From the NCBI GenBank assembly GCA_947564495.1, contig CANOCD010000066.1, forward strand, positions 1 to 6,525: 6,525 nucleotides of DNA, in the 5' to 3' direction. Position 1 is the stretch's first letter. Each line of letters begins with the position of its first letter. The notes under the pieces were generated by a model. It did not search any database. It was not told where the DNA came from and worked only from the letters and a program-made list of their open reading frames with translations. Shown one piece after another: positions 6,401 to 6,525 of the stretch. Position numbers and translations under genes: made by a program. Origin of the DNA: an uncultured Angelakisella sp. (GTDB taxonomy: Bacteria; Bacillota; Clostridia; Oscillospirales; Ruminococcaceae).

Positions 6401-6525
6401 TCGACAGTCATGCCCAGGTGGTGGTTCATGGTGTTGCGGGCGCAGGGGACGGTACTGCTCAACTTCCCGTTTTCATCCAGGGTGTTAAAAACTTCGCTTC
6501 CCTTGTTAAAGGGGAAGAAATTGCC
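3466..6525 (-). CDS. Wall-anchored fibro-slime/SpaA-domain surface adhesin or pilin, 5' partial
   Basis: The frame is open through the right edge, so the N terminus and signal peptide are outside; 1019 residues are visible (residue 1 at base 6525). A TTG at 6460-6462 is internal, not the start. Residues about 1-185 form a fibro-slime/PA14-like domain (GDDDVWVFVDDVLVLDLGG at 69-87, SHTLKMFYLERGNYDSS at 161-177). SpaA/Cna-B-like domains lie at about 191-311 (K194; E293 in YYILEETKEPAGY) and 543-631 (K548; E613 in YYLKEMTPPTGY). A third Cna-B-like domain, DUF7601-type, lies at about 800-922 (K806; E882). These Lys/Glu pairs could form internal isopeptide bonds; that is inferred. Residues 332-542 and 632-799 are unassigned. 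A Ser/Pro/Asp linker leads to HPGTG (970-974), a membrane helix (982-1001) and an RRKK tail: a sortase signal with an atypical first residue. No YPK pilin motif is visible, favouring a tip or single-protein adhesin. No sortase gene is in the window. Confidence 0.93.
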   Translation of the reverse strand, partial: GNFFPFNKGSEVFNTLDENGKLSSTVPCARNTMNHHLGMTVEVDFRQPNNGMINTGSGKGDPMTFQFSGDDDVWVFVDDVLVLDLGGTHSEIYGTINFATGDIYIGRAFDSKGIPDDPAASDRMVTHTTLRKQYEKAALDNTKVTLGETQWNGETFASNTSHTLKMFYLERGNYDSSIALNFNLQPLLHQRIVKVDQYGQPRPGVEFELYEAEEVAKGTANAVQCLYTDRDLDKNTQGDDPSLENKVFYVKKKDNAKLLVELTTQSDGSAVFMTADGQYFNFADRGDQYYILEETKEPAGYRKQPVPIVLGYDTSTSMLSVANRWTTGAYACSVSNVTAAASLNYGKVEGETVVPDSSKPVGNDDQEKGLVVAIPMMKKKSDKSWMALYGSNLDSFQAVPIDKNTVTTQGVEAAWKEAAAMAILNQAKKRNTADWHLDWDDGNRRLHGTLFDLPGLANRYLLNNPDGDIQMIYGFLDPAALNALGIHEDTPAKRYAALRALVQAKGVEATYQLLSLDEFKFLSVKQFNRDFRSLIYIPNERRELRVLKIDQDGEPLAGTVFGLFFNDEKTPRASGKTDQNGMLVFSPAGDNTIDGQAQAVWANAQDGQYYLKEMTPPTGYKVNDTKINIKVGTYSIYADAGTKDDGVSVMAGAGTLTQTMHQYAASQKVDVTLQDILAVMQVQESGSFHLDGWQDAKLEGTNVLRTMNLHYKKNNPEGQDYGLHDEDGGAYFTPYFVTDTGYVRTRIQQNWPALIGDLGYAAADPDANMENLGDTDLTNLFSMVNMVVVGDRADAPITTGSLTISKTVAGEVLDDSDYTQLFRFKVELTAPDGTPLEDTFEYHFYGDDKTGKIKNGGELLLHHDEAVAILGLPQGTKYTVTEEPEAGWYPDPADRVHSGTIPVDPDQKNVTVAPPARFTNSRQKPEDPPPSSSSGSSSSSAPPGGGDDDDGDDSSSAPPPDGSSVTSRKHPGTGDETDTESWASLSVLFLVGAVAICLARFRRKKDPAAEDPRSPGDEG

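Noticed and set aside
6460..6462. TTG as the start codon of the surface protein
   Set aside because: The frame continues upstream to the window edge with family-like sequence (NFFPFNKGSEVF), so the gene starts outside the window.

Overview
The window is a GC-rich (roughly 60-65 % by eye) piece of a Gram-positive, probably anaerobic gut-type Firmicutes chromosome. I would guess the Oscillospiraceae / Flavonifractor-Lawsonibacter neighbourhood. The reasons are an LPXTG-type wall-anchored protein, strong AAAGGAGG ribosome sites, a KtrB-type potassium channel subunit and a DUF5662 protein, all with high-GC codon use. The genus is an inference. All genes lie on the minus strand, so transcription runs from high to low coordinates.

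Layout in transcription order: (1) 6525-3466, the C-terminal 1019 residues of a large surface protein whose start lies beyond the right edge. It has a fibro-slime/PA14-like adhesive domain, two SpaA/Cna-B-like domains, a third Cna-B-like domain, a Ser/Pro/Asp linker and an atypical HPGTG sorting signal. (2) 3465-3137, a spacer holding a strong hairpin terminator and an extended -10 promoter. (3) 3136-2648, a Nudix hydrolase of the Ap4A-hydrolase-like type with a basic tail. (4) 2634-1258, a KtrB/TrkH potassium uptake membrane subunit, almost certainly cotranscribed with the Nudix gene because its ribosome site overlaps the Nudix stop codon. (5) 1257-791, a 467-base non-coding stretch with three back-to-back hairpins and an oddly T-rich block; it looks like dispersed repeat DNA. 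(6) 790-257, a DUF5662 protein. (7) 236-208, a near-consensus promoter with a perfect palindrome in its spacer, driving tRNA-Leu(CAA) at 179-93, followed by two hairpins.

Functionally the genes fall into unconnected units: a cell-surface adhesin or minor pilin, a Nudix-potassium transport operon, and housekeeping genes (DUF5662, tRNA). No KtrA/TrkA regulatory subunit and no sortase gene lies in the window. The less ordinary points are the non-canonical sorting motif, the modular adhesin with an unassigned central region, the Nudix-KtrB pairing, the hairpin cluster and the palindrome inside the tRNA promoter. I see no clear sign of a wholly new system such as a defence island, CRISPR array or mobile element.
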